A DNA stretch of 64,000 nt from Plantago major (Eukaryota > Streptophyta > Magnoliopsida > Lamiales > Plantaginaceae). This document shows, piece by piece, positions 48,752-63,048 of the stretch. The DNA lies in assembly GCA_026545765.1 (NCBI GenBank), contig CM048839.1, positions 61,067,677 through 61,131,676 of the forward strand. Direction: 5' to 3'. How positions within the stretch are numbered: position 1 is the first letter of the stretch; the number at the start of each line of letters is the position of its first letter. The notes under the pieces are model-generated. The model had not been told where the DNA came from, searched no databases, and saw nothing but the letters and a program-made list of their open reading frames with translations. Position numbers and translations under genes: made by a program.

Positions 48752-49550
48752 TAGTGCTCTCAATGGGTAGGGTAAAGACCCATCCTTACCCATTTAACTG
48801 CAAAGGGTTCGGGTCCATACCCTACCCTTTTACTATTAGACCCTACCCGGACCCTTGTGCTTTCAATTGGTAAAGGTCTGGACCCTACCCTTACCTGAAA
48901 CCAACTAGACCCTTTAAGGTAAAAGGGTCTGGGTCTGGACCCGGACCCTTATTAGACTCGAATTTTAAATCTGGACCGGAGTTTAGGGTCGGGTAGGGTC
49001 TAGACCCGGTCGGAAACCCCCCCTACCCCCTGTTTTTACTTCTTTTCAAAATTAATATGAAACACAATATAAAAATCCGAACTTGCATAATATTTAATAC
49101 AATGATTTGTTTAAAAAAAAACTACCAATATTAGTATTTATTTGTAATTTGAAGATGAAGTTGAAAATCATTCATTATAAAAAATTCAAATGAGAAGCAC
49201 AACAACCGAATCTTTATACTCTACCCAAATGAATCATAATGTCTATATTCAATCCATCTAACCAACTATTTGTACAGTAGCATCTACCCATATCAATACT
49301 TCAGTCTATCTACCCAAATCAATTCTTCACCCATCTACCCAAATCAATCTACATTATATGTTACTCACTTCATATTATTAAATATAATGCAGGTTCGCAG
49401 ATTTTTTTTATGTGTTTCATTTTGAAAAGAAGCAAAAAGCGTCTAGACCTTACCCAACCCTAAAATTCGGGTCTAAGTCCAGACCCTGATACATTAAAGG
49501 GTGCAGGTAGGATTTGGAAAAGGGTGGGTCCCTACCCATTAAGATCACTA
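48752..49550 (+). mobile_element. non-autonomous hAT transposon (MITE-like), 799 bp
   Basis: The inverted ends are TAGTGCTCTCAATGGGTAGGG and TAGTGATCTTAATGGGTAGGG. The 8-bp target duplication TAAATAAT is perfect (48744-48751 and 49551-49558). The TAG-G-----AATGGG end is known from hAT families. Both sub-ends carry repeated GGGTCT and GGACCC-type words (48780-49020 and 49440-49535). There is no coding capacity. Confidence 0.88.
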
Positions 49551-49558
49551 TAAATAAT

Positions 49559-52305
49559 ACGCTATGTATCTAATTTAGATTCACTTGGTCAAACATACAT
49601 ATACACTTCTGTTATGTAAAATAAGCGCCAACAATACTGGTTTAATAACTTTTTAAGTGTAATACTCGTCTTATGAGATATATACACCGAACATAAAATG
49701 TAATGAATATGAATGAAACAAAACCGGGGCAATTAATCCACCCTAAGTCTAGGATTTATCTTTTTAGGGGGAATTACATGTAAAGGTAAAATTGTAGCAA
49801 AATACATCCTTAATTTAAACTTACAATTTACACTTCTATTATAAATATTTATTTTATTATGAAATTGATTTAATTACAACTATTATTGCTCCAAATATAA
49901 ATAAAAGGGATATAATCATATAAAATAAAGGGACACATATTAGCACCGAATTTAAATAGAATGTGTAAGATGAACATATGAGATTTAAGTTAAATTAAAA
50001 AGTTTATTCAAACTTCAGCCAAGTTTTTTGTTATATTTTATTTCCTCCATTTATCTAATGTTTCGTTAGGTGAGTTTGCCATTTAATTAGTACCGGTCAA
50101 ATTATGATACTTCAAACCTAAACATGTAGTACTAATAATATCATTGAGGTATATCTAGTAGAGGTACCAAATGAAATTCACTTTTTTTACATATATAAAC
50201 CAAGTGTAACAAAAGATTAAAATAATATTTTGTTAACTATACGTCAACATAACTCAAAAAAAAAAAAAAGATTTCTAAAAATATAAATAAAACATACTAA
50301 TATTCACATCAACGAACTAGAACGGAACCTTAATCAGAAAAAGGCATGTATACACCAAATTATAATTGAATGAAAGAAGAGAGTATGTGAAATGTAAATT
50401 AAATTTAAAACTTGAGCCAAAGTTGGCAAATAAAATACTAAAATTATTCGTATGGTGTTTGCAATAAAATACTTGAGTTATAATGATGCACAAAATTAAG
50501 AATATTTCTATGATATTAGAAAATAAAATTTTAGAATTGAAAGTATTGATAATATAACCAAATGATTGGTGCGTGGGAGGGCTCAATTGGAAATCAATTT
50601 CAAAATTTTCAGTACAATTCTCCCAAAACCGTGAAAAAGGCCCATTCTCAAAAACGTAGCGGGCATTGCCCGTGTACCAAAACTGTTTCTATATCATTTA
50701 TACTGAAATTGCTCCACGAATCTTCTCTGATTTCAATAATTCGCCCGAAAAACGGCCGGCAAGGAGCCGGATTCCTTTCATACGCACGAACATAAATATG
50801 TTAGAGTTCTTGTTTGGGAGGTGACGACTTGCAGCTATTCGTTTCAACCGGCTATCCACCCACCGTTGTGTTCCTGTTCGGGAATTAATTACTTTGGGCG
50901 CAAAAGAATCGAGAAAGAAGATGTCTGTTGCCAACTTATTTTGGCATCTCATCGTCTTCGCATCTCAGCCGGTAACATGAACAGAAGGTGCTCGATGAAA
51001 TTCCTCAGAGAATTTCTCGAACAGAAGGTGAAATTAGTAAGATGCGCAATCCATTGGTCTTGCAATTGAAAAAGGTTGGAAATATGTAATACTTGAAGGA
51101 GACTGTATATCACCTGCTGGTTCGATTATTGAAGAGAAAAAATCAAGAGAAGACATATTCCTTAAAGAATTTCTTGAATAGACTGATTTGGTTTGATTGG
51201 GTCAGGAGGATTTTACTGATAGAGAAGAAAGAGGGATTGAACAGAAGAGGTGGCGCGGGAAAAAGAAATCGGTGGCGCGTATGTGATTGATAGAGTATAG
51301 TAGGGGGAAAGAGTGGTGTCTCTTCAGGTGATTAACATTTCATTACACTCAGAAAAAGAGATTAAAGAGAATCCCAGAATGTAAGATAATATTTTTTTTT
51401 TTGGTAAAGTAATATACTACCCTGTACAAAATTAAAATCGAAAAAGATACAACTTGAATCGGATGATATCCCAAAGGATGTTTCCATTCATCTCTAACCA
51501 TTTAACTTAAAGGCTTATCCGCTACTAAATTACACCGTCGATTGACCCATTTTAACTCAATGGTCCAAGGTAAATGCAAGAAAGATTTGTATTCTTCAAA
51601 CGACTGACTCAACTTACTTTAAGTTGAGTCAGTCATTTGGGGGTGCAACAAAAAAAATTATCAGGCAAGTATTAAAAAAATAAATAAATAAATTATGAGG
51701 TAAGTATTCATTATGGTCAATCGAAATATATGGTGTTGGTTAGCTAGGTAGCAATCCAACAAATTAGATGAAGAAATTAAAGTTTATGGTGTGGTGGGAT
51801 GGTTAATTTGCTATTTCTCTCGCCCTTCTTCCGATTTAGTGATGAGATTATCTAAGGCACGTCCGATTAATAATTTGTGGTACATGGTTGGTATATAGTT
51901 CAGTACAGTAAGCTCCGGACCGGTGTGACTGAGATATTGGAGATGATGATATGATGGTTTGTCTTTTTGCGTCTACATGACCATCAAATTTGCAGTATAA
52001 CATTTTATTACACTTTTAACTCAGTTAGTACCAACGATTTTTTTAGTGAAAACAAGTAATGCTTATGGATATGCTATTTTATTAGTGAAAATAAGTACTA
52101 CTAATGTTTGTGGATATGTTTGTTGGTCACTTTTAGTGCCTTGTAAATAAGTTGCCAATAAATTCTATTAAGAATACATCTAATAAGTAGCTTTACGATT
52201 TTAGATAGCAACTAAAATATAAAACTAGCTTATAAATGTATAAGAATGGATATTATGATATTATACATTTTAGCAAAACATATAATATAGATTTAGAATA
52301 CGCTC
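49559..52305. other. intergenic sequence, mostly AT-rich, with one unresolved gene-like patch
   Basis: The region 50560-51340 is less AT-rich and has short ORFs on both strands (for example 50821-51069 plus and 50952-50698 minus), but no family I recognise and no consistent frame. It could be a captured gene fragment or an old pseudogene. The rest shows poly-A runs and no supported feature except the hairpin at 51602-51634. Confidence 0.4.
51602..51634. repeat. perfect 15-bp inverted repeat with 3-base loop
   Basis: GACTGACTCAACTTA, loop CTT, TAAGTTGAGTCAGTC. It is perfect over 15 bp. The surrounding sequence does not resemble a known MITE, and a longer foldback precursor is not evident. Confidence 0.85.
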
Positions 52306-52341
52306 CACACGCATAGCGTGTGTGATGTGTCATTATTCTAG
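52306..52341 (+). mobile_element. Helitron-like 3' terminus
   Basis: A perfect 7-bp stem (CACACGC, loop ATA, GCGTGTG) at 52306-52322 is followed 15 bases later by CTAG at 52338-52341 and T. This is the second such end in the window. The 5' end is not identified, so the element's extent is unknown. Confidence 0.45.
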
Positions 52342-52567
52342 TTACAAATAACACGCTACACGTATTATTGTGCCTGAAGCATGTGTAGTGTATTATTTAA
52401 CGGCCAACTTTGATGCGTCTATAGAACACCAATGATAATAAAATCCAACAAATTTTATTGAAATGGTGCTAAAAGTGATTTATCGTTGAATAAGAAGGAA
52501 AGTGAAGACGTGTGAGGGTTTAAGATAAGGTCATGTCTGGAAGGTAAACTTTAAAATTAGGAAATTG

Positions 52568-53056
52568 ACGGGTAAAATCCATTTTTGGTACTCCACAGTG
52601 GGACATTTTCGATTTTGGTATTCTAGAGTGGCCGCGTCCAATTTAGGTACTATTTATCAATAGCTATTTACGATTAAGGTACTAAATGCAAGCTAGATAG
52701 TGGGTGTGCAAATCAGTACCAAGTTACAATTAACATAACTCCAATTTCACGTGAATTCGATTAATTGAAAGTCGATTGAAACAAAATTGATGAAAAAGCC
52801 TACAAAAAAGAATCCATGAGGAAGAATTTGATCTTGTGTGGGACGAAGTTCACGATATCTTCGACAATCAATTTTCTATGTCATCTTTCGTTTGACATTC
52901 GCCGCACGTGAACGCGATCACAAGACATCATAAATCCAATTAGTACCTAAATTGTACATAGTTATTGATAATTAGTACCTAAATTGGACGCGACCACTCT
53001 AAAGTACAAAATCGAAAATGTCTCAAACTGGAGTATCAAAAATGAATTTTACCCGT
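52568..53056. mobile_element. MITE with long terminal inverted repeats, 489 bp
   Basis: The ends are inverted repeats starting ACGGGTAAAAT and matching with some changes over about 80-110 bases (for example GACATTTTCGATTTTG and GCGTCCAATTTAGGTAC on both sides). The bases AAATTG flank it directly on both sides (52562-52567 and 53057-53062), the likely target duplication. Long inverted ends suggest a Mutator-like origin, but a 9-bp duplication would be usual for that group, so the superfamily is open. Confidence 0.75.
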
Positions 53057-53062
53057 AAATTG

Positions 53063-53373
53063 ATGAATCTGTAATTGTTGAAATGTCAGGACGGCAATGA
53101 TCGGGGGTGTTTACTAAGGGAGCTGGTGTAATTTTTCCATCTTATTAACCATAGGAATTCTTTCCGGAGTCGAACTCCCGTTGTGATCCTATTGGGTCCA
53201 GACCCTATACCCTAATCATCATCCCTGAGCTTATTAGCCGACTTTCCCTTAAAATACCTCTTCCCTTTTCCGTGCTCCTATCAGAATCAGACCTGGTTTT
53301 TCCGAGCAGAGCAGGTAGGTTATTTACTTATTAATTTATATCTGAGGGCTATTTTGGGAAACACAAAAAAATA
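53063..53373 (+). promoter_or_regulatory. promoter and 5' leader of the RBP47-like gene
   Basis: The pyrimidine-rich CCCTTAAAATACCTCTTCCC near 53249 and a GT following GAGCAGAGCAG near 53314 lie before the ATG at 53374. No clear TATA box is visible. The GTAGGT after AGCAG could be a donor of a leader intron, but no acceptor is convincing. Confidence 0.4.
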
Positions 53374-56300
53374 ATGAACGGCGGAGAATCGAACCAACCG
53401 GCGCCGGAAAATACGCCGGCGATTCAGCAGCAGCAGTGGATGGCGATGCAATACCAGCAATGGATGGCGATGCAGCACTACCAGCAGCAGGAGCAGCAGA
53501 TGATGTACTCTCCGCATTACACGCAGTACTACCATCCACAGCAACAGCATTATCATCCGATGATGAATCAGCAGATTCAGAACTCTTCCGAGGATAATCG
53601 GACCATCTGGATTGGTGATCTCCACCACTGGATGGATGAGGCTTATCTCCACTCCTGCTTCTCTCTTTCTGGACAAGAGGTAGGTACCTAAACCCAACTC
53701 TCCTCTTCTCACTGAAACTAAACTATTCCTTCTTTTATTTTACGAGACCTAAGATTAGGATTGATGGATTTACATGATCTTAAGTATATGTATAACGAGT
53801 TAGTTTTACGACTGTACATTTTATATCTTTTTTCAGTTTTTGGATATGAATGTAATGTTATTTCTTCATAAGATGAGACTTAGGCTCTGTTATCTTCATC
53901 TGAAAATTCAGTAATTTCAGTTCAATACAATTCAGTTCAGATTTGCTCGGTTGAATTTTTATTTTATGCTCAACTCAATTATTCATTCCCTTCTTCAATT
54001 TAATTACTACTCTACGTTACTTGTGAAATGAAATGCTGTTTTTCGTCTTTCCAATTTCCATCCTTTTCTTTTAGTATCAAATTCGTAATGTATTACTTGC
54101 TCAATTTAATTTTAATTGGTACTCCCTCCGCCCCATTTTACATTTGTAAATAATTTAGCTAGTTTATACCTATGGAGTAGTTATGTTTTGTGGTCTTTCC
54201 TATTGTAATTCTTAAGTTTTCTATGGAATAACGTCTTTCATTATAAGTTTGAAATGATTTACAGTAAGAATCGGAGACTGAAACAGTTTACTTCTTTTGG
54301 GACAGATGAAAACCTTGCTTATTTTGCTAGCTTACGTTGCCTACCTCCTAAACTGACAGGATAATCGCTTATTCCGAAACGAGTCATGAAGGGTATAACG
54401 AACATTCCCTGTCTCCACATTGGATCATTTTATGACAACTTTCCATTTTCCCTCTATTTTTGTATTTCCGTTAAAAGGCCTGAAGTAGCAAAGCCTTGAG
54501 TAAAAAGAGCACTGGGCCCAATTATTGTACTTAGGATATTTTTCTTTTTTTTGAAATATGGAACTTCGTGAAATGGTTTATGCATGTTTATCCCTTATTT
54601 TAGGCTTACGAAATATCCGATCAAATAGAATACTTGACAAAAAAAGCCTGGGGCGTATAGTAATTTATTTAGGCTTGTTCCTGAAGTAGAAAGCGGTCCG
54701 TTTGTTGTCAACCACTATTCGTAGATAAAATGATTTCTTTCACTTCTGAATCCCAAACAATTCGATTAGGGGTCATTTGGTATTTTGGCTTGCCTCCTCG
54801 ATACTCAATGAAATCCTCTTTTTTGACGATTGAATGCATTTCTAGAGTTCCATATCAAATGATGTCATTCTCTCACTTCCATTTCTTCCAATCTTTATTT
54901 TGAGTCTCACTATCGTAATCCACTTACATTTCAACCTATTTGGCTTTTATTCCATAATTAGGGCATCCGGACCTAGTCTTTGTGGTTTTATCTTCATTGT
55001 TGATATTCATGACAATTGATGCATGTGTAGTCTGAACCGACATTTATGTGGTACTGAATGTTCACAAAGAGCAAACTACTTCCTCCGTCCTGGGACAAGT
55101 TTCCCATTTCATTTTTGTTGATTTTTTTTAACCTTCGCTTGACAACAAATTAATCCTGAATCATATAGTAAAAATAATTAAAAAAAATTATTATGGAAGT
55201 ATAATGCTTATACTTGTATAGTACAATTTTTTTAATAATTTTTTCATTATGGTTTAGGACTAATTTATAGTCAAACTGAGGCTAAAAAAGTCAACAAAAA
55301 TGAAATTGGAACCTTGTTCCGCTAGGAATTAATAGATTTTACAATTCTCAATGGTTATGGATGTAATCTGTATATGAAGTGCCGGAACTCTACTCTGGTA
55401 TGTATCTGCACGCAGAAAGAGAGGCACACATGGATGAGTGACATCTCTGTCTGCCCCTGTCTAGGTGTCTAAGCTACTAATGTTGTCTCTCTCTTTGAGA
55501 ATTCCACTTATTTAGCTAGGGCCCTACGTAGACTCTCCTTATACAAGCACCAAGGTTCACCACTCCTTCTCGATAGCAAACCCTGTTTTAGATTTAAATT
55601 ATGGCAGGAAGTATATCTGCATACAGCATTAATATAATCCTTAAGTTACTAAACCAACACAACTGCACATGCTAATAGCTTAATTAGTCTAATGAAAGAA
55701 ACGCTCGATGTTCAAATATTAATCATCAAAATCCTCATATTCAGATTCAATTTTACTGCTGAACTTTTAATTTACCAATTTACTCAATAATAATCAAATA
55801 TCAGGATCTAGAACAGTCAAGTTATTTATCGATACAGTGAAGATAGCAACACTATTATAATAACGATGGTGATCGCTTAAAAAAACCTGTATCGTGGTTA
55901 TGCTTAGCCATGAAGCCCTCGATACTGGCTAGCACATCAATTGCGTTTGACAATTGTGCTCAGCTATCCTCATATAGCATGGAGAGAATCTAGAATTTTT
56001 CAAATGATTTATCCTACTCTGATATTTACCCATCCCAGTGTCTATGCTCTTTAAAATATTTCTTCTGCACCAACTTTTTTGATAGAATCCCGTTTATATG
56101 CACAATCAAATTAATCATCAAAGAAGAAAGGTAACTGCAGTTGTATCTTCTTGAATGTGCGCTGGCAGTTACATCTATATATGATTCTTGAATGTTATTC
56201 GTCGCTGGTGCATTCAATCACACCTGACAATTTAAAATACAGGTTCTTTCTGTTAAGATAATTCGCAACAAGCAGACCGGGCAATCAGAGAGATATGGAT

Positions 56301-59029
56301 TCATTGAGTTCGGTTCTCATTTGGCGGCAGACCAAGTTCTGCAGAGCTATAATGGCACCATGATGCCAAATACAGATCAGCCCTTCCGGTTAAACTGGGC
56401 AACCTTTAGCTCTGGTGATAGGCGCCCTGAAGCTGGTTCTGACTTGTCAATATTTGTGGGAGACTTGGCTACTGATGTTACTGATGCACTGCTACTGGAA
56501 ACTTTTGTTAGCAGGTATCCATCTGTCAAAGGCGCAAAAGTGGTAGTCGATGTAAACAGTGGCCGTTCAAAGGGTTATGGCTTTGTAAGGTTTGGTGATG
56601 AAAATGAGAAAAACAGAGCCATAACTGAAATGAATGGTGCTCTTTGTTCTAGTAGAGCTATGCGTATCGGTGTTGCAACGCCCAAAAAACCTTCACCACA
56701 GCAACAGTATTCTTCACAAGGTGCACGTTGTATTCCAACAGTTAAATTATCATTTGTAGCTTTTCTTCTCATTGAAAATTAATTCTATGTTATAGTTTGA
56801 GACTTAATTCTTTTAATATATCGATTGCCTGCTAAGAATAGTATCTGATTCAAGACTGTTCGTTAAGAATATGTCATTCTGATCTTGTATCATCATGTGA
56901 ACATGCATGCTTCTACTGTTATAATAACTTGTGCATAGTAAATGTAGTATCTTTTTCTTCTCATTCTGATATATTTAATACTAGTACATTAAAAGGTCGA
57001 ACTTGGGATAAAGGTTTGTTGCTCCTTTGGTGGCCTATGTCATCATGGCTTCGAGCAAATCAAGGATATGACTGTATGTAACACCCCTTGTGTTTCGGGT
57101 ATCACCATGCACATAATCTTGTCTTACATTCACAGCATAATGACTGATTTAAGTTTTTGGGGACCAGAGCTGAAAGCACTTGGGTTACTTGGGTCATACA
57201 TTCACAACATAATAACCATAATTTAAGTTATCGACTTTGCTTGTATTTATGACACTATGAAGAATTATGTCTTCTTAATTAATTCGGTAATTGTAAGCAT
57301 AGTTTAACTTCAGACGTACTAATATGATGTATATATCACTTGTATCCTGGCCAGCCGAGGCTGCTATCTCTGATTTGTTTGGCCGACCGCTACGCTCCGC
57401 GATCCATTTGGTAACACTGGTTGCCTCCCTCAAATATGTGCTTCTCTTTTTGAAGAGTTGTCTCCCTAGATGTGTTTTCAACTCTTTTTTATGCAGTTTG
57501 TAACCCTCGTTGGCTGTCGGTTCTTTTTTAAGAGGTTGGTAGCCTCGGTTTCGGAACATCTCTTTTTAAGTTTGGGTCCCTCGGTTAATTTTACACCTCT
57601 TTTTTTACGAGGTTGTCACCCTTGGCTAATAATAATCTCTTCTTAACGAGGTTGTCACCCTCGATTTAGGGTGGTTAAATTAGAGTAGTTTGGAGTTTTC
57701 ATCACTATTTAACGAGATTGGCTCCCTTGCATATGTCTCTTTTAACAATGTACCCTTGATGTAGGTATCTTTGTAACTTCACAAGTCTCTTTTCTAAAGA
57801 GATTGTACCCTCGGTTATACTAACGAGGCTGTACGCCTATCCTTTGCATCTGTAGATGCAAGCAGCCTCAGCGTATAGGTTTGGCCTTTTTCTGAAAGAG
57901 CAAATTGAAATCAGCCCCAAGATTATTATCTCTTATCTTATACTTGCATGAAAAATGTCTGTGTTCCTTGTGATATGCATCACGTCCTGCATTTATTCTT
58001 AAATTATCATAATCAGTCATTCTTCTTCCTTTTTTTTCCCTTCTCAATCAGCTTTAACCTTGACGGGGGGATATGCATCAAATGGTGCTGTTACCCAAGT
58101 TCAGTCAGAGAATGATTCAGCTAACACAACAGTAGGCCATTCTCTAATATGTTAGAATTGAACTTGAGATTTCCCCTGTTTACTAATCCAGTTTTTGCCA
58201 CTTACTTTAGATATTTGTGGGGGGACTCGACTCTGATGTCACTGATGAAGTGCTCAGAGAGTATTTTACTCCATATGGCGATGTTGCCTCAGTAAAAATA
58301 CCAACTGGAAAAGGATGTGGTTTTGTACAATTTGTTAACAGGTAATTGTCTAATTGATGATGTTATGTTATAGTCTAATATTTGTATATACTTGTAAAAT
58401 GGACATCTAAAACCCCAGACATGGATTTTTTAATCTAATATGTGCACATGAATTTCTCAGTTATGTTTGAATCTCGATTACAGTTGCTTCTCTTTTTAAT
58501 ATTTAGTATGACCGATCCATTTCTTAATTCAACAGAAGTGGTGCTGAGGATGCAATTCAAGGATTAAACGGTTCTGTCATTGGCAAGCAGACAGTTCGCC
58601 TTTCTTGGGGCCGGAATCTACATAAGCAGGTAAGTTAATGTTTCCAGATTTTTTTTCTTAATAAATGGATACACTTATCTTAGATTCTGTTATTGCCTTT
58701 GCATCTGGCACTTTGTGCTAAATGTGCTCAAACATTGGTTTAGTACTCTCAAAAAAAGCCAAAGAAAAGTGACCCTCAAGACTCCAAAATGCAACCTATA
58801 TAATTTCCCACTGTTGTTTTATTGTTAATAATCCCATATTCTGCCGGCTTGTTTTTCAAACATCTATTGTAAATCGATTTTATTTACTTCACAGTCGAGA
58901 ATGGATTCTAATCAGTGGAATGGGGCTTACCATGGAAAGCAAGGTTACAATCGATACGGATATGCTGCCGGTGCACCCTATGCTGCATCTTCCAATGGAC
59001 ATGGCAACCATCAGCAACCAGTAAGCTAA
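53374..59029 (+). CDS. RBP47-like: RBP47-like nuclear RNA-binding protein with three RRMs, six exons
   Basis: Exons: 53374-53679, 56243-56720, 58052-58131, 58211-58341, 58536-58629 and 58895-59029, all with GT-AG introns, giving 407 residues. The N-terminus is Gln/Met-rich (residues 16-70). RRM1 (about 77-157) has IWIGDL and RYGFIEF. RRM2 (about 171-250) has IFVGDL and [11 protein letters not shown]3 (about 288-360) has IFVGGL and CGFVQF. The C-terminus is Gly/Tyr/Asn-rich and ends QQPVS. Members of this plant family bind U-rich and poly(A) RNA and are known from nuclei and stress granules. The exon 1/2 boundary splits RRM1 after GQE. The last intron-like GTAAGC at 59021 could be a further donor, so the C-terminus may be longer. 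Intron 1 (2563 bp) and intron 2 (1331 bp) are large and hold MITE-like and minisatellite sequence. Confidence 0.93.
54122..54308. mobile_element. Stowaway-like MITE remnant in intron 1 of the RBP47-like gene
   Basis: It starts CTCCCTCCGCCCC next to a TA (54120-54121), the hallmark start of Stowaway elements. The right end near GGGACAGAT resembles the inverse of it only loosely. Length is about 187 bp. Confidence 0.4.
55079..55330. mobile_element. Stowaway-like MITE in intron 1 of the RBP47-like gene
   Basis: The left end, CTTCCTCCGTCCTGGGACAA, and the right end are inverted over about 45 bases; the words CATTTCATTTTTGTTGA and TCAACAAAAATGAAAT recur in opposite orientation (55108 and 55292). 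A TA precedes the left end. The outermost right bases are decayed. Confidence 0.6.
57400..57850 (+). repeat. degenerate minisatellite in intron 2 of the RBP47-like gene
   Basis: About ten units of roughly 35-60 bases share a core like CTCTTTTTAACGAGGTTG followed by T-ACCCTCGGTTA. The clearest units are near 57590-57610, 57637-57662 and 57797-57815. Units vary in length and sequence, so the array is old. Confidence 0.7.
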
Positions 59030-59900
59030 GTTACATGGTTGAATGTATCCCAACCCTGATGTCTGTGGGATGAAATTTTGTAGCCGGGTTGAGCACCATG
59101 TCAGAGAACAACAAACTCTTTTTGTGCTTTTTTTGGGTCTGTTGTTTGTTCGCATATTATGAACTTATGTATGTTAGTATATAACAAAAAATTGACTTCG
59201 AGCGAGCTTATTAGAATGTGCTACATGCGCTCCAGTGGCTTCTCAGTTTCCTTGGAGATCCATTCTTTTGAGTACTATATTATTACTAGTTAATTACATT
59301 CGACAAGATTATTGTGGCTGCGTGATGGCCTGCGCATGAAGGCGATACTAGGTAATGGTACATAGATGATTTTTATGTTATTTCGTACATCGCGTGTGAT
59401 GTTCTAATAGATAGCTTAGGACTCGGGGTAGGTCCATTTTGAATGGTTTGATCAAGTTGAAGATCTTATAGAAAGTTGATCCTAAGTTTTCTTGATGAAA
59501 TTTATCGAGACAAATGGCAATCTGGGAATCTACAGTCACAGACTAAAGTTCATTTTTATGCTACTCTGTTCTTTATGATTTCGATTCCTCGAAGAGATCA
59601 AACTACCAAACTGAGAGTTTGTCCATTGCTTGGGATTATCTTTGTTATCCCGTAAGAGATTGACTTTATCCAAGCCGGCAATTGAGATAATTTCCCAATT
59701 TGGACAACTAGTGAACTTCATTTTATGTTCATGTCCAACATGTCATGACACAATCTACTTAAAACAACAAAAGCATCATTAAACAAGAGAAGAAACAAGA
59801 TTTGAAGTACCTTGCAAACAACATATACACATAGTTATCATCAAGAATAAGTAAAACAAGAACTAATGAGAGACTCCAACATTCCATTAGTGACAAACTC
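59030..59900. other. 3' UTR of RBP47-like gene and promoter region of the carboxypeptidase gene
   Basis: No coding sequence is supported. The first 150-200 bases are probably the 3' UTR. The region near 59760-59880 (AAAGCATCATTAAACAAGAG, then AGTTATCATCAAGAATA) is partly repeated before the second carboxypeptidase copy (near 62905-62980), showing that the tandem duplication included the promoter. Confidence 0.5.
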
Positions 59901-59910
59901 TATATATAAA
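59901..59910 (+). promoter_or_regulatory. TATA box of the first carboxypeptidase-like gene
   Basis: TATATATAAA lies 54 bases before the ATG at 59955. The second copy has the same box at 62990-62999, 59 bases before its ATG. The usual start about 30 bases downstream would fall after the ATG at 59931, which argues for 59955 as the real start. Confidence 0.75.
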
Positions 59911-59954
59911 GGCAGGATTTACAGAATCAGATGGACAAGTTGAAAGGAAACAAA

Positions 59955-62097
<2,143 letters not shown>

Positions 62098-62989
62098 TAC
62101 TACTAACTGGACAAAGAAACACGTTTGGATTGGTTGATTGGTTGATCATATATAGAATGTAACACTCTAAATAAATTAATCTTCAATTTGTACTCATTGA
62201 TCCATTGTGATTTTCGCCGCACATCATCTATGCTATGTTACTTCTTGACAGTGCTCTGAATGCTTTCTGAGCTATGAACACTGCGAAAATCATAGCTGAG
62301 AGTGCAGCTTTGTACTTACACCAGATAGCAAAAATGTCAAGAAGCCACAACAATATTCCATAATGTAGAACTCAGAACACATTGCAATTTATAGACCAAA
62401 ATACACTGGTAAGTGCAAAGGCTGAGGGACCGGACCCTTAGTAGCAGCCTATGGATATTACAAGTTTCTCAGATTAAATGAAAATGATTTACTGCCTCAT
62501 CCTAGACTCTTTGAATAGAAGTTCTAGGTAAAGTTTGCTTCGTAACAACCTCATTACTATAAGTGTATCCAGGATCACTGTAGAGCACTAGCCTATTAAA
62601 CCTGCTACTGCAAATAAATTTGTTCTGAAGCAGTACAGAATCCATTCTGATCCCTATGGCCAAGAAGAGAATCATGCCTGTGCAGTACAAGGAGCTATAA
62701 TGCACGTGTCCGTGAATGATTGATAAAATACTGATAGATGAGCAATAGAAGTCAAAAAACTGGAGAATAATGAACCTCATCAAAATCACTTGATCATTTT
62801 ATTTTATATGCAGTACATTACTTTGTGGAAACAACAAACAAATTAAGCCGTCTGCAAACAATCATTTTTGTCATCACACGGTTTCTTAGTTCCAAACAGC
62901 AAATGGATCATCAAACAAGAAAATAAACAAGATAGAGTGTATTTACAAACCACATTCATAGTTATCATCAAGAATATAGTTCAAAACAG
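62098..62989. other. intergenic sequence between the tandem carboxypeptidase genes
   Basis: It contains the 3' UTR of the first gene and the promoter of the second. No other ORF or RNA gene is supported. Confidence 0.6.
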
Positions 62990-62999
62990 TATATATAAA
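62990..62999 (+). promoter_or_regulatory. TATA box of the second carboxypeptidase-like copy
   Basis: TATATATAAA is followed by a leader similar to that of the first copy (GAATCAGATGGACAAGT near 63014). The upstream ATG in this leader is followed by a stop after six codons. Confidence 0.7.
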
Positions 63000-63048
63000 G
63001 GAAGCACATATAGAATCAGATGGACAAGTGCAGAAACTAAACGAAAGA

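Noticed and set aside
57275-57559. Minus-strand ORF of 94 residues in RBP47-like intron 2
   Set aside because: It lies in the degenerate minisatellite and has no recognisable family.
59931-59954. Upstream in-frame ATG as the start of the first carboxypeptidase gene
   Set aside because: It lies only about 30 bases after the TATA box, so probably at or before the transcription start, and the second copy has a stop after the matching ATG.
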